The translations under genes were made by a program, and so were the position numbers. From assembly GCA_024404025.1 (NCBI GenBank), contig JAKSQP010000006.1, positions 57,249 through 121,248 of the forward strand: DNA of 64,000 nt. The letters run 5' to 3'. Each line of letters begins with the position of its first letter. Position 1 is the stretch's first letter. This DNA is from Clostridia bacterium (GTDB lineage: Bacteria > Bacillota > Clostridia > Oscillospirales > Acutalibacteraceae). The notes under the pieces are model-generated. The model had not been told where the DNA came from and ran no database searches. It was given only the letters and a program-made list of their open reading frames with translations. Below are positions 18,987-26,623 of the stretch, in pieces.

Positions 18987-19767
18987 AAATTTTCTCGACA
19001 ACATTGAAGACATAATCGAAGCGGGTTCAAAATCACCGTTCAGCTCAAAAATAAGCGTTGACGGAAGCGCAATCAAAACTGCCATTGAAGATATAAGACT
19101 TAACCTGCCGAACGAAATCACCCAGGCAAGGTCAATCGTTGCGGACCGCAACAGCATTCTTCAAAAAGCAAAAAACGAAGCGGTAAGCGTTGTCACAACC
19201 GCTGAAGAAAAATCAAGAGCGCTCGTTTCAAGCGCAGAAGACAAGGTCAGAGCCGTTGTTCTCAAGACCGAAGAATATTCAAAAAACAGAGTTTCCGAAG
19301 CCGAAGCTCAGGCAAAAGCTATCGTTGAGAAAGCAAACGAGGATGCAAAGGTCATAAGAGCCAATGCTCAGCTTGAAGCTGCCGCAATGGTTGATGCAAG
19401 CGAAATCGTTATTCAGTCCAAGGCCGCAGCAGAAGCTATCACCACTTCCGCCCAGGAGGATGCCGCTTCAACAATTGCAGGCGCAAATGCGCAGGCCGAA
19501 AGCATTCTCAACGCCGCAAACGAGCAGGCGGAAAGACAGATCGAAGATGCCCGCCGCCGTTCGGACGATGCAATAGAAAAAGCGAATAAGTGGTCAGCGG
19601 AAATCAGAATTGCCGCAGGCGATTTCATTGAAGATATTATGAAAACCGCAAATGACGCAGTTGCAAACAGCCTTAATGAAATTCAGATCGCACGCAGCAA
19701 CATTAAAAATGTAACCGGAAAAATCGAAGTTCCCGATGCTTCCGAAGCTTCCGACGAACTCGAATAA
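18976..19767 (+). CDS. Alanine/glutamate-rich coiled-coil protein, function unknown
   Basis: A 263-residue soluble protein with a short N-terminal domain (1-60) and a long Ala-, Glu- and Lys-rich heptad region (about 65-235) that should form an extended coiled coil, like ATP-synthase b or DivIVA-type rods. It has no catalytic motif, signal peptide or membrane segment. Overlap with coaD by 11 bases indicates translational coupling. Similar proteins follow coaD in several Clostridia and are often labelled ATPase without evidence. A scaffold or cell-division role is possible but unproven. Confidence 0.8.
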   Translation: MNIENFLDNIEDIIEAGSKSPFSSKISVDGSAIKTAIEDIRLNLPNEITQARSIVADRNSILQKAKNEAVSVVTTAEEKSRALVSSAEDKVRAVVLKTEEYSKNRVSEAEAQAKAIVEKANEDAKVIRANAQLEAAAMVDASEIVIQSKAAAEAITTSAQEDAASTIAGANAQAESILNAANEQAERQIEDARRRSDDAIEKANKWSAEIRIAAGDFIEDIMKTANDAVANSLNEIQIARSNIKNVTGKIEVPDASEASDELE

Positions 19768-19774
19768 AAAATAT

Positions 19775-19798
19775 GCCCTCTGCCGGTTGGCAGGGGGC
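19775..19798. terminator. Terminator between convergent genes
   Basis: GCCCTCTGCC and GGCAGGGGGC pair around GGTT with one wobble. The T run lies on the minus-strand side, so it mainly serves the HTH regulator gene. Confidence 0.75.
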
Positions 19799-19808
19799 AA
19801 ATTAAAGC

Positions 19809-20237
19809 TTATTTGTTTTCTTCATCCTCGGAAGAAGCGAATAAATCATCGTGATAAAGATTTCTTGCAAACCGCAAAATGGTTGACGGGCGTGAGCATG
19901 ACCTGAAATAAGAAATCAGTTTCTTTTCTTCGCTTGAAAGCGGATAAAAATCATCCTGCTCCTGCAACGAAATTTCCGCAGCTCTCACAGCAGAGGTCTT
20001 TCCGGCGTTTTCGGAATATCTGCCCGAAATCAGCTCGGCAAGAGAAATATCATATAATTTTGCAAGCTTTTTAAGAGTATTGAGGTCCGGCTCTCTGCCG
20101 TTTTCATATTTTGTATATGTTGATCTGTCGATATTAAGATATTCGGCGACCTTTATCTGTGTATATCCCGCATTCACACGAAGCCTTCTCAATTCATCGC
20201 TGAGATCGCTTTTTTTGAATTCATCGGATTTTCCCAT
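19809..20237 (-). CDS. XRE-family HTH transcriptional regulator
   Basis: A 142-residue protein with a Cro/CI-type helix-turn-helix at residues 12-67 (LRRLRVNAGYTQIKVAEYL, IDRSTYTKYENGR) and an acidic tail with no known sensor domain. The target is unknown; it diverges from the HAD phosphatase gene, so the shared 106-base upstream region is a candidate site. Confidence 0.9.
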   Translation of the reverse strand: MGKSDEFKKSDLSDELRRLRVNAGYTQIKVAEYLNIDRSTYTKYENGREPDLNTLKKLAKLYDISLAELISGRYSENAGKTSAVRAAEISLQEQDDFYPLSSEEKKLISYFRSCSRPSTILRFARNLYHDDLFASSEDEENK

Positions 20238-20343
20238 CTATGCCGCCTCCTTTTTCGACTTTTTTAATATTATACCTCATAATTTGCATTTTGTCACCGT
20301 TTGTTACAAATCGTCACACATCAGCTTGCATCGGAGTAAAAAT

Positions 20344-21126
20344 ATGTATTCAGACTTTAAAAAAACAAAATATTTCATCATTGATATGGACGGCACTTTT
20401 TATCTTGGCGGAAATATCATTGAAAGCTCAACGGATTTTATAAACAGAGTAAAAGAAACCGGAAGAGATTTTTATTTTTTCACAAACAATTCATCAAACA
20501 ATGTTGAGATATGCCGAGAAAAGCTTGAGAAGATGGGATTTCCCGTTGACGAAAAGCGGGTAATCATCTCTTCCCATGTTGCTGCCGACTATCTCAATAA
20601 GCATTATAAAGGCAAAAAAGTCTTTCTGCTTGGAAATGACAGACTGACAAACGATATGAAATCCGCCGGAATCAATCTTGTTGATTCCGACCCCGATATT
20701 GTTCTTCTCGGATTTGACACTACCCTCACCTATCAGAAAATGTGGGATGCCGTAAGATATATCGACAAGGGTGCTATTTACATTGCGACCCATCCCGATA
20801 TGAACTGCCCTACCGCAGACGGCTATATGCCCGACACCGGCTCGATGATAGAGCTTTTTGCAGCTTCAACCGGAAAAAGGCCTCTGGTGCTCGGAAAGCC
20901 GATGACCGCAACGGTTGACTACATAACCGGTATGCTCAATTGCAAAGCGGACGAGCTATGCTTTATCGGCGACAGACTTGCAACTGATATTGCAATCGGC
21001 GCCGATCACAATATACCCTGCGTGCTTGTTTACAGCGGCGTAACAACGCCCGAAGAATATGCGAAATCGGATATAAAAGCCACGCTTGCGGTTGATGACC
21101 TCAAGGCACTTGCACAATATATATGA
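20344..21126 (+). CDS. HAD-IIA family phosphatase (NagD/PGP-like)
   Basis: A 260-residue haloacid-dehalogenase-type phosphatase. Motif I is FIIDMDGTFYLG, motif II FFTNNSSNN, motif III includes GKPM and motif IV CFIGDRLATDIAIG, with the type IIA cap between II and III. Substrates in this subfamily are small phosphorylated metabolites such as nucleotides or sugar phosphates; none can be assigned. The ATG at 20344 has GGAG seven bases upstream. Longer in-frame starts back to 20080 would overlap the divergent regulator and are rejected. Confidence 0.92.
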   Translation: MYSDFKKTKYFIIDMDGTFYLGGNIIESSTDFINRVKETGRDFYFFTNNSSNNVEICREKLEKMGFPVDEKRVIISSHVAADYLNKHYKGKKVFLLGNDRLTNDMKSAGINLVDSDPDIVLLGFDTTLTYQKMWDAVRYIDKGAIYIATHPDMNCPTADGYMPDTGSMIELFAASTGKRPLVLGKPMTATVDYITGMLNCKADELCFIGDRLATDIAIGADHNIPCVLVYSGVTTPEEYAKSDIKATLAVDDLKALAQYI

Positions 21127-21134
21127 TCCGAAAA

Positions 21135-21192
21135 TGCCGGTTCGAGACCTTCCCGGCAGATGCCGAAAAGCATCGAAACAAAACTAAAGGAG
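21135..21192 (+). promoter_or_regulatory. Candidate preQ1 riboswitch in the queT leader
   Basis: A six-bp hairpin (TGCCGG/CCGGCA) carries a 12-base loop beginning TTC. A second hairpin (GATGC/GCATC, 21159-21174) follows, then an A-rich strand ending CTAAAGGAG. The loop length, TTC start and AAACTAAAGG tail match the preQ1-I layout, where the tail pairs with the loop; here the tail contains the ribosome site of queT. The second hairpin is extra for class I and recalls the added stem of classes II and III. The class is therefore unsettled. Confidence 0.6.
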
Positions 21193-21199
21193 TTAAAAA

Positions 21200-21712
21200 A
21201 TGAAAAGCAGCAAAACGATTTGCCTTTCCCAAAGTGCGCTCATTGCGGCTCTTTATGCCGCCGCAACATATTTAAGCGCCGTTTTCGGAATTGCCTACGG
21301 CGGAATTCAATTCCGCATTTCGGAGGCACTTATGATTTTTTCCGTCTTCTCCCCTGCCGCTGTGCCCGGGCTGACAGTCGGCTGCATTCTCGGCAACATA
21401 TCAAGTCCCATGGGAATATGGGATGTAATTTTCGGCTCACTTGCTACCCTTCTTTCTTCCCTTGCGGCAAGAAAGATGCGAAACATCAAAATCCGCAGTC
21501 TGCCGTTATTTTCAATTCTGATGCCCGTTATTTTCAATTCCCTGATAATCGGCGCAGAGCTGACAATGCTGATCCCCGATTCAAAATCCGGAATAACGCT
21601 CTTCATCATCAATTCGCTTGAGGTTATGGCGGGAGAATTGACGGTCTGCCTTGCAGGCGGAATCCCGATTTATTACGCATTAAAGAAAACGAATATTTTT
21701 AAACGTATTTAG
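21200..21712 (+). CDS. queT: QueT queuosine-precursor ECF transporter component
   Basis: A 170-residue membrane protein with five or six helices and the QueT signature YGGIQFRISEALMI near residue 35. QueT takes up preQ0/preQ1 or related queuine precursors for the tRNA modification queuosine. The leader upstream looks like a preQ1 riboswitch that would close the ribosome site when precursor is abundant, which supports the assignment. No other queuosine genes are in the window, consistent with salvage. Confidence 0.88.
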   Translation: MKSSKTICLSQSALIAALYAAATYLSAVFGIAYGGIQFRISEALMIFSVFSPAAVPGLTVGCILGNISSPMGIWDVIFGSLATLLSSLAARKMRNIKIRSLPLFSILMPVIFNSLIIGAELTMLIPDSKSGITLFIINSLEVMAGELTVCLAGGIPIYYALKKTNIFKRI

Positions 21713-21717
21713 TATAA

Positions 21718-21761
21718 AAGAGAGATGATTGCATACGCAAATCATCTCTCTTCTGTTTTTG
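21718..21761 (+). terminator. Terminator of queT
   Basis: AAGAGAGATGATT and AATCATCTCTCTT form a perfect 13-bp stem followed by a T-rich run. A very similar hairpin ends ilvE at 44030. Confidence 0.88.
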
Positions 21762-21768
21762 TTCTTTA

Positions 21769-22044
21769 GGCAAAAGGGAGTCGAACTCAATATGGTTTTG
21801 GCGACACCTTTTTGCCGATATTTTGTTAAAAATGCTCGGAATACACAAAGTATTCCTGCGCTTTTCGCCTCATCTCGGCAGAAAATCTGTCTGCCAAAAC
21901 TGCGAAGCACCTTAAAATGTTGAAATTTGCGTGCAGTCCGGTGTTTCTTCGACGAAGACATACTCCCGTATTTCAAGGAGAAAAACGCCGGAATGTGCGT
22001 GAAGTTCGCTTTTTAAGGCATATAGGGTTCGAATCTCTTTTGCC
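21769..22044 (-). mobile_element. 276-bp MITE-like element, copy 2 (inverted)
   Basis: Same length and, by direct reading, the same sequence as the element at 13002-13277, in opposite orientation. It is flanked by TA at 21767-21768 and 22045-22046. This copy sits harmlessly between the queT terminator and further repeats. Confidence 0.9.
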
Positions 22045-22046
22045 TA

Positions 22047-22212
22047 ACCGAGTGATAATAATCCGAACCCACCTTGAATCCGGTTCTTTTTCCGCCTGAC
22101 AGCGTCATCGTCATTGCAAGGCACCAAGCCTTGCTGCTTCCTCTTCCTTGTCATACGAAAAAATATCTCAAATTCAAGGCAAGAAAATGGGTTCGTTTTA
22201 TCATCACTCGGT
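22047..22212. mobile_element. 166-bp MITE-like element of a second family
   Basis: The ends are inverted repeats (ACCGAGTGATRATAA, then CGAACCCA and TTGAAT in both arms) and the unit is flanked by TA on each side (22045-22046 and 22213-22214). The left TA is shared with the neighbouring 276-bp element. It encodes nothing. The rest of the gap up to 22367 holds only the palindromic unit listed next. Confidence 0.65.
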
Positions 22213-22256
22213 TATCCGTGCCGTGTGAAATTCAACAACCGATTTCCGCCGAAAAA

Positions 22257-22332
22257 CGTAGGGCACGGATTCATCCGTGCCGAGTGAAAATATTTTTTCA
22301 GGAAGACGGTAAGCATAAATGCTTACCCTACG
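22257..22332. repeat. Paired palindromic repeat unit
   Basis: Two perfect 9-bp hairpins with 2-base loops (GGCACGGAT/ATCCGTGCC and GGTAAGCAT/ATGCTTACC) face each other and are bounded by CGTAGGG and its complement CCCTACG. The arrangement resembles REP/BIME-type intergenic repeats. Confidence 0.6.
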
Positions 22333-22367
22333 GAGCGTGATTTTTTCATGACGGCAAATTTATCAAC

Positions 22368-23588
22368 TTATTTTACAAAGAAAATAAATAATCCCGAAAA
22401 CTTTGAAAGAGCGAGAAGAACTTTATCAACAATCATAAGAAGCTTTGCAGCGATTGCGGACCTGCCGAGAATTTCCGCAAAATCAGCGTGGTCAACAGCG
22501 GTCTGATTTTCTGTATGAAGATAGGTTTCAAACTCCGCAGGATTGCTCTCCTTAACCTTTATGATGCGGCAGCCGCTGTTAAGGTCGCTCGAATATGAAT
22601 GATGCGTGGGCGAAGGAGTGTTGATGATTCTCATTCCTTCGATTTCGCAGTCGAAGCTGTTTGTGTGGTCATGGCCGAAGAACATTGCGGCAACATCGCC
22701 TTTTTCGTTCATAGCCTTGAACTGGCCGTAGTTATAATATCCCGGGCAGGGCATTTCAAGGAGATGACCCGTAAAATTATTTGTCTTGGGGAAGAACGAA
22801 TAATTAACGCCGTTGAATTCTCTGATACCGATAAGCGGATTTTCAAAGAAAAGCTTATCATAAACTTCGTTAACGATGATATGCTGAAAAGCAACCGAGG
22901 GAACATAATTTCCGGTTTTTTCTTTAAGTTCATCTCTTACGCTTTTATACCATTCGATCTGGTCGGCATGAACGGAATCATAACCCATATCCTTGCCGTT
23001 TTCGTCATAAGCCGTATCGCCGGAATCAAACATATAAAGGTTGAATTTCGGGATATATGAACCATCCGAGCCGAAAACCGGGAGAAAATGCGTGCCGCTG
23101 CCGGTAAGCGAGGGATCGGCATCATAAGCAAGGCAATATTTGCCGCCGCACTCCTGATAGAGAGCAAGAAGCTCGTCATTTTCAATGCCCTGCTGATGAT
23201 CGTGATTGCCGAAAACAAGGGTAAACGGAGTTTGGTTTGAAATAAAAACATCAACAAGCTGCTGAATTGCATTTTTCTTAAGCTCACGGAGCATCTTATG
23301 CTGCTCATCGGCGCTTTTGCCTGCAAGTTCTTCCTGAGAATATCCGCAAATCGTGTTGTCGCCGCCGAGAACGATGATGTCGGGTTTTTCATCCTTGATA
23401 ACAAGGTCAAGATATTTAAGCATGATTTCGCTTGCGGGATAGCCGTCCTGGCAGTCACAGACGTGCATAATTTTGAATTCGCCGTTTTCGTCGAATTTAA
23501 GATCTGCCTTTTTTCCTGCCGAAGCTCCCATTGCAAGGACGCTCAATGCGAGAATAAGTGCGAGTGAAACCGATATGATTTTTTTCAT
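22368..23588 (-). CDS. Secreted calcineurin-like metallophosphoesterase
   Basis: A 406-residue protein with a cleavable signal peptide (cleavage after GASA, about residue 24) and a C-terminal hydrophobic segment that may anchor it outside the cell. The metallophosphoesterase motifs are HVCDCQDG, LGGDN, FGNHDHQ, FQHI and FGHDH. The first is DxQ rather than the usual DxH. Substrate is unknown. A second, sequence-divergent member is at 28219-29418. Confidence 0.9.
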   Translation of the reverse strand: MKKIISVSLALILALSVLAMGASAGKKADLKFDENGEFKIMHVCDCQDGYPASEIMLKYLDLVIKDEKPDIIVLGGDNTICGYSQEELAGKSADEQHKMLRELKKNAIQQLVDVFISNQTPFTLVFGNHDHQQGIENDELLALYQECGGKYCLAYDADPSLTGSGTHFLPVFGSDGSYIPKFNLYMFDSGDTAYDENGKDMGYDSVHADQIEWYKSVRDELKEKTGNYVPSVAFQHIIVNEVYDKLFFENPLIGIREFNGVNYSFFPKTNNFTGHLLEMPCPGYYNYGQFKAMNEKGDVAAMFFGHDHTNSFDCEIEGMRIINTPSPTHHSYSSDLNSGCRIIKVKESNPAEFETYLHTENQTAVDHADFAEILGRSAIAAKLLMIVDKVLLALSKFSGLFIFFVK

Positions 23589-23670
23589 TGGTAATGCCTC
23601 CGAAACATAAAATTTTTTTATGATTATACATCAAAATGTATTTACAGTCAAGTTAAGCCGAAAAACTATA

Positions 23671-23722
23671 TTGACAATCCGCCTGTTATGTGTATAATGA
23701 TTTAAGAGTTATTCTCAAATCA
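23671..23722 (+). promoter_or_regulatory. Promoter and candidate Zur operator of the zinc operon
   Basis: TTGACA, 16 bases, TATAAT (23671-23698) is a full-consensus promoter. Over its start point lies an imperfect palindrome (23698-23722): TGATTT-AAGAG-TTATT-CTC-AAATCA. Because the first gene encodes a Fur-family regulator of a zinc ABC operon, this is a good candidate for autoregulation by Zur. The operator is inferred. Confidence 0.7.
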
Positions 23723-23732
23723 GAGGTGCAAA

Positions 23733-24122
23733 ATGAAAATATATCATACTCATCAGCGGACGGCGCTGATAGATTTTCTCAAAGGAAATTCAGACAAGGC
23801 ATTCACAATAGAAGAAATAATCGAAAAAATCAACAATGAAGAATTGAGCCAAAGCACGGTTTACCGCCTTATGACGAAACTTGTTGAAGACGGACTTGTT
23901 CACCGCACGGTCAGGGGCAATTCGAGAAGCTTTATTTATCAGTATATCGGAAGCGAAAAATGCGAAGGTCATCTCCACATGAAATGCACCGGATGCGGCA
24001 AGGTCTATCATCTTGATTCCTCGGTAAGCTCGGTTATCAAAAACGACATAGGCAGCAGCACGGGCTTTGAGGTTGATTCTCATACCGTCATTCTCGGAAA
24101 ATGCAACACCTGCAGAAAATAA
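23733..24122 (+). CDS. zur: Fur-family metal regulator, probably Zur
   Basis: A 129-residue winged-helix regulator (recognition helix region LSQSTVYRLMTKLVEDGLV) with the Fur-family metal site EGHLHMKCTGCGKVYHL and two structural zinc Cys pairs (CTGC, CNTC). It is the first gene of an operon with a complete zinc ABC transporter, so zinc repression rather than iron is the likely role. A strong promoter and palindrome lie just upstream. Confidence 0.87.
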   Translation: MKIYHTHQRTALIDFLKGNSDKAFTIEEIIEKINNEELSQSTVYRLMTKLVEDGLVHRTVRGNSRSFIYQYIGSEKCEGHLHMKCTGCGKVYHLDSSVSSVIKNDIGSSTGFEVDSHTVILGKCNTCRK

Positions 24123-24139
24123 ACATAAGGAAAGTAAAT

Positions 24140-25066
24140 ATGAAAAAAATAATTTCAGTTATCATAATTACCGTAACAGTGCTCTGCCTTTTCTGTTCAT
24201 GCGGCGAAAGCGCAGAAAAAAACCGTCTTTCAATAGTCTGTTCAACTTTTCCGCAATATGATTTTGCAAAAAATATTGCCGGAGAAAGAATTGACATCAG
24301 AATGCTTGACAGCGCATCGGATATTCATTCCTTTGAGCCGACTGCCGCGGACCTGATGACGATTTCCGAGGCGGATTTATTCATTTACATCGGCGGAGAA
24401 TCGGATAAATGGGTTTCAAAGGCTATTGAATCCTGCGGCAACCCCGATTTGAAAGCCGTTTCGCTTATGGACTGCATAACAGCCGTTGACGAAGAAACGG
24501 TTGAGGGTATGCAGAGCGAGGAAGAGGAAGAATCTCCCGAAGTCGATGAGCATATATGGCTTTCGCTGCGCAACGCAAAGCTTATGGCGGATTATATCTG
24601 CGAAAACATCTGCGCAATAGACCCCGAAAACGCTTCGATATATAAATCAAATTCGGATTCTTATATTCAGCAGCTTGATGTGCTTGACAAAAAGTATGCC
24701 GAAGTTGTTTCAACAGCAAAAAGAAAAACCGTTTTGTTTGCGGACCGTTTTCCGTTCCGTTATCTTGTTGAGGATTACGGGCTTGAATATTATGCCGCTT
24801 TCAGCGGATGCTCGGCGGAAACCTCCGCAAGCTTTCAGACGGTAACATTCCTTATTGAAAAGGCAAAGGAGCTTAAACTGCCTGTTATTCTCGTCACGGA
24901 AAGCTCCGATAAATCAATTGCCGAAACCGTATGCAAAGAAACCGGCTCAAAAATCGGCGTTATGGATTCCTGCCAGTCCGTTCACGCAAAGCAGGTCAAA
25001 GACGGCGCCGACTATTTCGAAATAATGGCCGAAAACCTTAATGTTCTCAAGGAGGCTCTCAACTGA
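24140..25066 (+). CDS. znuA: Zinc ABC transporter substrate-binding lipoprotein
   Basis: A 308-residue cluster-9 metal-binding protein. The start at 24140 has AAGGAAAG upstream and gives a lipoprotein signal ending CLFCSC. Metal ligands are expected in DIHSFEPTAADL and DEHIWLSLRN, and an acidic stretch (EEEEESPEVDEH) lies where ZnuA proteins carry a His/acidic metal-catching loop. It delivers zinc to the ZnuB permease. The gene lies 17 bases after zur and overlaps znuC by one base. Confidence 0.9.
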   Translation: MKKIISVIIITVTVLCLFCSCGESAEKNRLSIVCSTFPQYDFAKNIAGERIDIRMLDSASDIHSFEPTAADLMTISEADLFIYIGGESDKWVSKAIESCGNPDLKAVSLMDCITAVDEETVEGMQSEEEEESPEVDEHIWLSLRNAKLMADYICENICAIDPENASIYKSNSDSYIQQLDVLDKKYAEVVSTAKRKTVLFADRFPFRYLVEDYGLEYYAAFSGCSAETSASFQTVTFLIEKAKELKLPVILVTESSDKSIAETVCKETGSKIGVMDSCQSVHAKQVKDGADYFEIMAENLNVLKEALN

Positions 25067-25767
25067 TGGCGTTGATTGAATGCAAAAATGTATCGCTCGG
25101 CTATGAGGGAAAGCCCGTTGTTTCTCATCTTGATTTTACGGTCAATCAGGGCGATTATCTCTGCATAATAGGAGAAAACGGTTCGGGAAAAACCACGCTG
25201 ATGAAAGCGCTGCTCGGCCAGAAAAATCTGCTCAACGGCTCAATAGAATTCGGTGACGGTCTTAAGCAGAGCGACATAGGCTATCTTCCGCAGCAGACAC
25301 CCGTTCAGAAAGATTTTCCTGCTTCGGTCAAGGAAATCGTTTATTCGGGATGCCTCAACAGCCTCGGAAAAAGACCTTTCTATTCCTCAAAGCAAAAAGA
25401 AAAAGCAAAATCCGTTATGGAAAAGCTCGGCATAATCGACCTTTCAACCTGCTGTTACAGAGAGCTTTCCGGCGGCCAGCAGCAGAGAGTTCTGCTTGCA
25501 AGAGCCTTGTGCGCTTCAAAAAAACTCCTTGTGCTTGATGAGCCGGTTGCCGGCCTTGATCCGAGAATAACGCAGAATCTTTATCATCTCATCCGCCATA
25601 TCAATGAAGACGGATTGACGATCATCATGGTTTCTCACGATATTCAGGCTGCCGCCGACTATGCCTCGCATATTCTCCATGTCAGCCGCACCCCGCTTTT
25701 TTTCGGCGCTAAAAATGATTACCTGAAAAGCGATGTTTTCAGAGAATTCGGAGGCGGCGTAAAATGA
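25066..25767 (+). CDS. znuC: Zinc ABC transporter ATP-binding protein
   Basis: A 233-residue ABC ATPase with Walker A GENGSGKTTL, Q-loop LPQQTPV, signature LSGGQQQRV, Walker B KLLVLDEP and switch His in VSHDIQ. It energises zinc import. TGATG overlaps with znuA, and it overlaps znuB by four bases. Confidence 0.94.
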   Translation: MALIECKNVSLGYEGKPVVSHLDFTVNQGDYLCIIGENGSGKTTLMKALLGQKNLLNGSIEFGDGLKQSDIGYLPQQTPVQKDFPASVKEIVYSGCLNSLGKRPFYSSKQKEKAKSVMEKLGIIDLSTCCYRELSGGQQQRVLLARALCASKKLLVLDEPVAGLDPRITQNLYHLIRHINEDGLTIIMVSHDIQAAADYASHILHVSRTPLFFGAKNDYLKSDVFREFGGGVK

Positions 25768-26582
25768 GCATATTTTCTTATTCGTTTGTGCAGAACGCAA
25801 TGATAGCGGGAATTCTGATCTCTCTCTGCTCGGCACTTCTCGGCGTTACACTCGTTCTCAAAAGATATTCAATGATCGGCGACGGACTTTCTCATGTTGC
25901 TTTCGGCGCAATGGCGATTGCCGCCGTGCTCGGATTTGCTCCGATGGCGGTCACTCTTCCCGTTACAATAGCCGCCGCAGTCATTCTGCTCGGAATAACG
26001 GACAATTCAAAAATCAAGGGCGATGCCGCAATAGCTATGATTTCCGTCGGTGCGCTTGCAGTCGGTTATCTTCTGCTTAATCTTTTTTCACCTTCGGCAA
26101 ATGTCAGCAGCGATGTCTGCTCAAGCCTTTTCGGCTCATCCTCGATCCTCACGCTGACGAAAGGCGATGTGATTATCTGCACCGTTCTTGCCGCTGCCGT
26201 TATTCTTGTTTTTGTTTTTCTTTATCACCGGATTTTTTCCGTCACCTTTGATGAAGCTTTTGCAAACGCAACCGGCACTAATGCGAAAGCATACAATATG
26301 CTTATTGCCGTTATAACCGCAATAGTAATAGTCCTCGCAATGAATCTTGTCGGCGCACTTCTCATATCGGCTCTTATCATCTTCCCCGCCCTCTCGGCAA
26401 TGAGAATCTTCAAGAGCTTCACTTCGGTCATCATCAGCGCTGCAGTCATTTCGGTTGTCTGCGCCGTCGGTGGAATATTTGCTTCTGTTTTGCTGAAAAC
26501 TCCCGTCGGCTCAACGATCGTTGCCGCAAACATCATCGTATTTGCGGTTTTTACGGTTATTTCAAAAATCAAATCAAGATAA
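25764..26582 (+). CDS. znuB: Zinc ABC transporter permease
   Basis: A 272-residue integral membrane protein of the ABC-3 family with about eight helices; GDGLSHVAFG near residue 37 is the family hallmark. It overlaps znuC (ATGA) and ends the operon before a terminator. Confidence 0.93.
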   Translation: MSIFSYSFVQNAMIAGILISLCSALLGVTLVLKRYSMIGDGLSHVAFGAMAIAAVLGFAPMAVTLPVTIAAAVILLGITDNSKIKGDAAIAMISVGALAVGYLLLNLFSPSANVSSDVCSSLFGSSSILTLTKGDVIICTVLAAAVILVFVFLYHRIFSVTFDEAFANATGTNAKAYNMLIAVITAIVIVLAMNLVGALLISALIIFPALSAMRIFKSFTSVIISAAVISVVCAVGGIFASVLLKTPVGSTIVAANIIVFAVFTVISKIKSR

Positions 26583-26585
26583 AAA

Positions 26586-26619
26586 ATCCGGGATTCACTT
26601 TCAAAAGCGAGTCCCGGAT
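26586..26619. terminator. Terminator between znuB and spoIVA
   Basis: ATCCGGGA and TCCCGGAT pair with extra wobble pairs inside. It lies between two convergent genes, and both sides are A/T-rich. Confidence 0.75.
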
Positions 26620-26623
26620 AATT

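Noticed and set aside
20080..20343. N-terminal extension of the HAD phosphatase
   Set aside because: It overlaps the divergent HTH gene, has no ribosome site, and the family begins at the MYSDF position.
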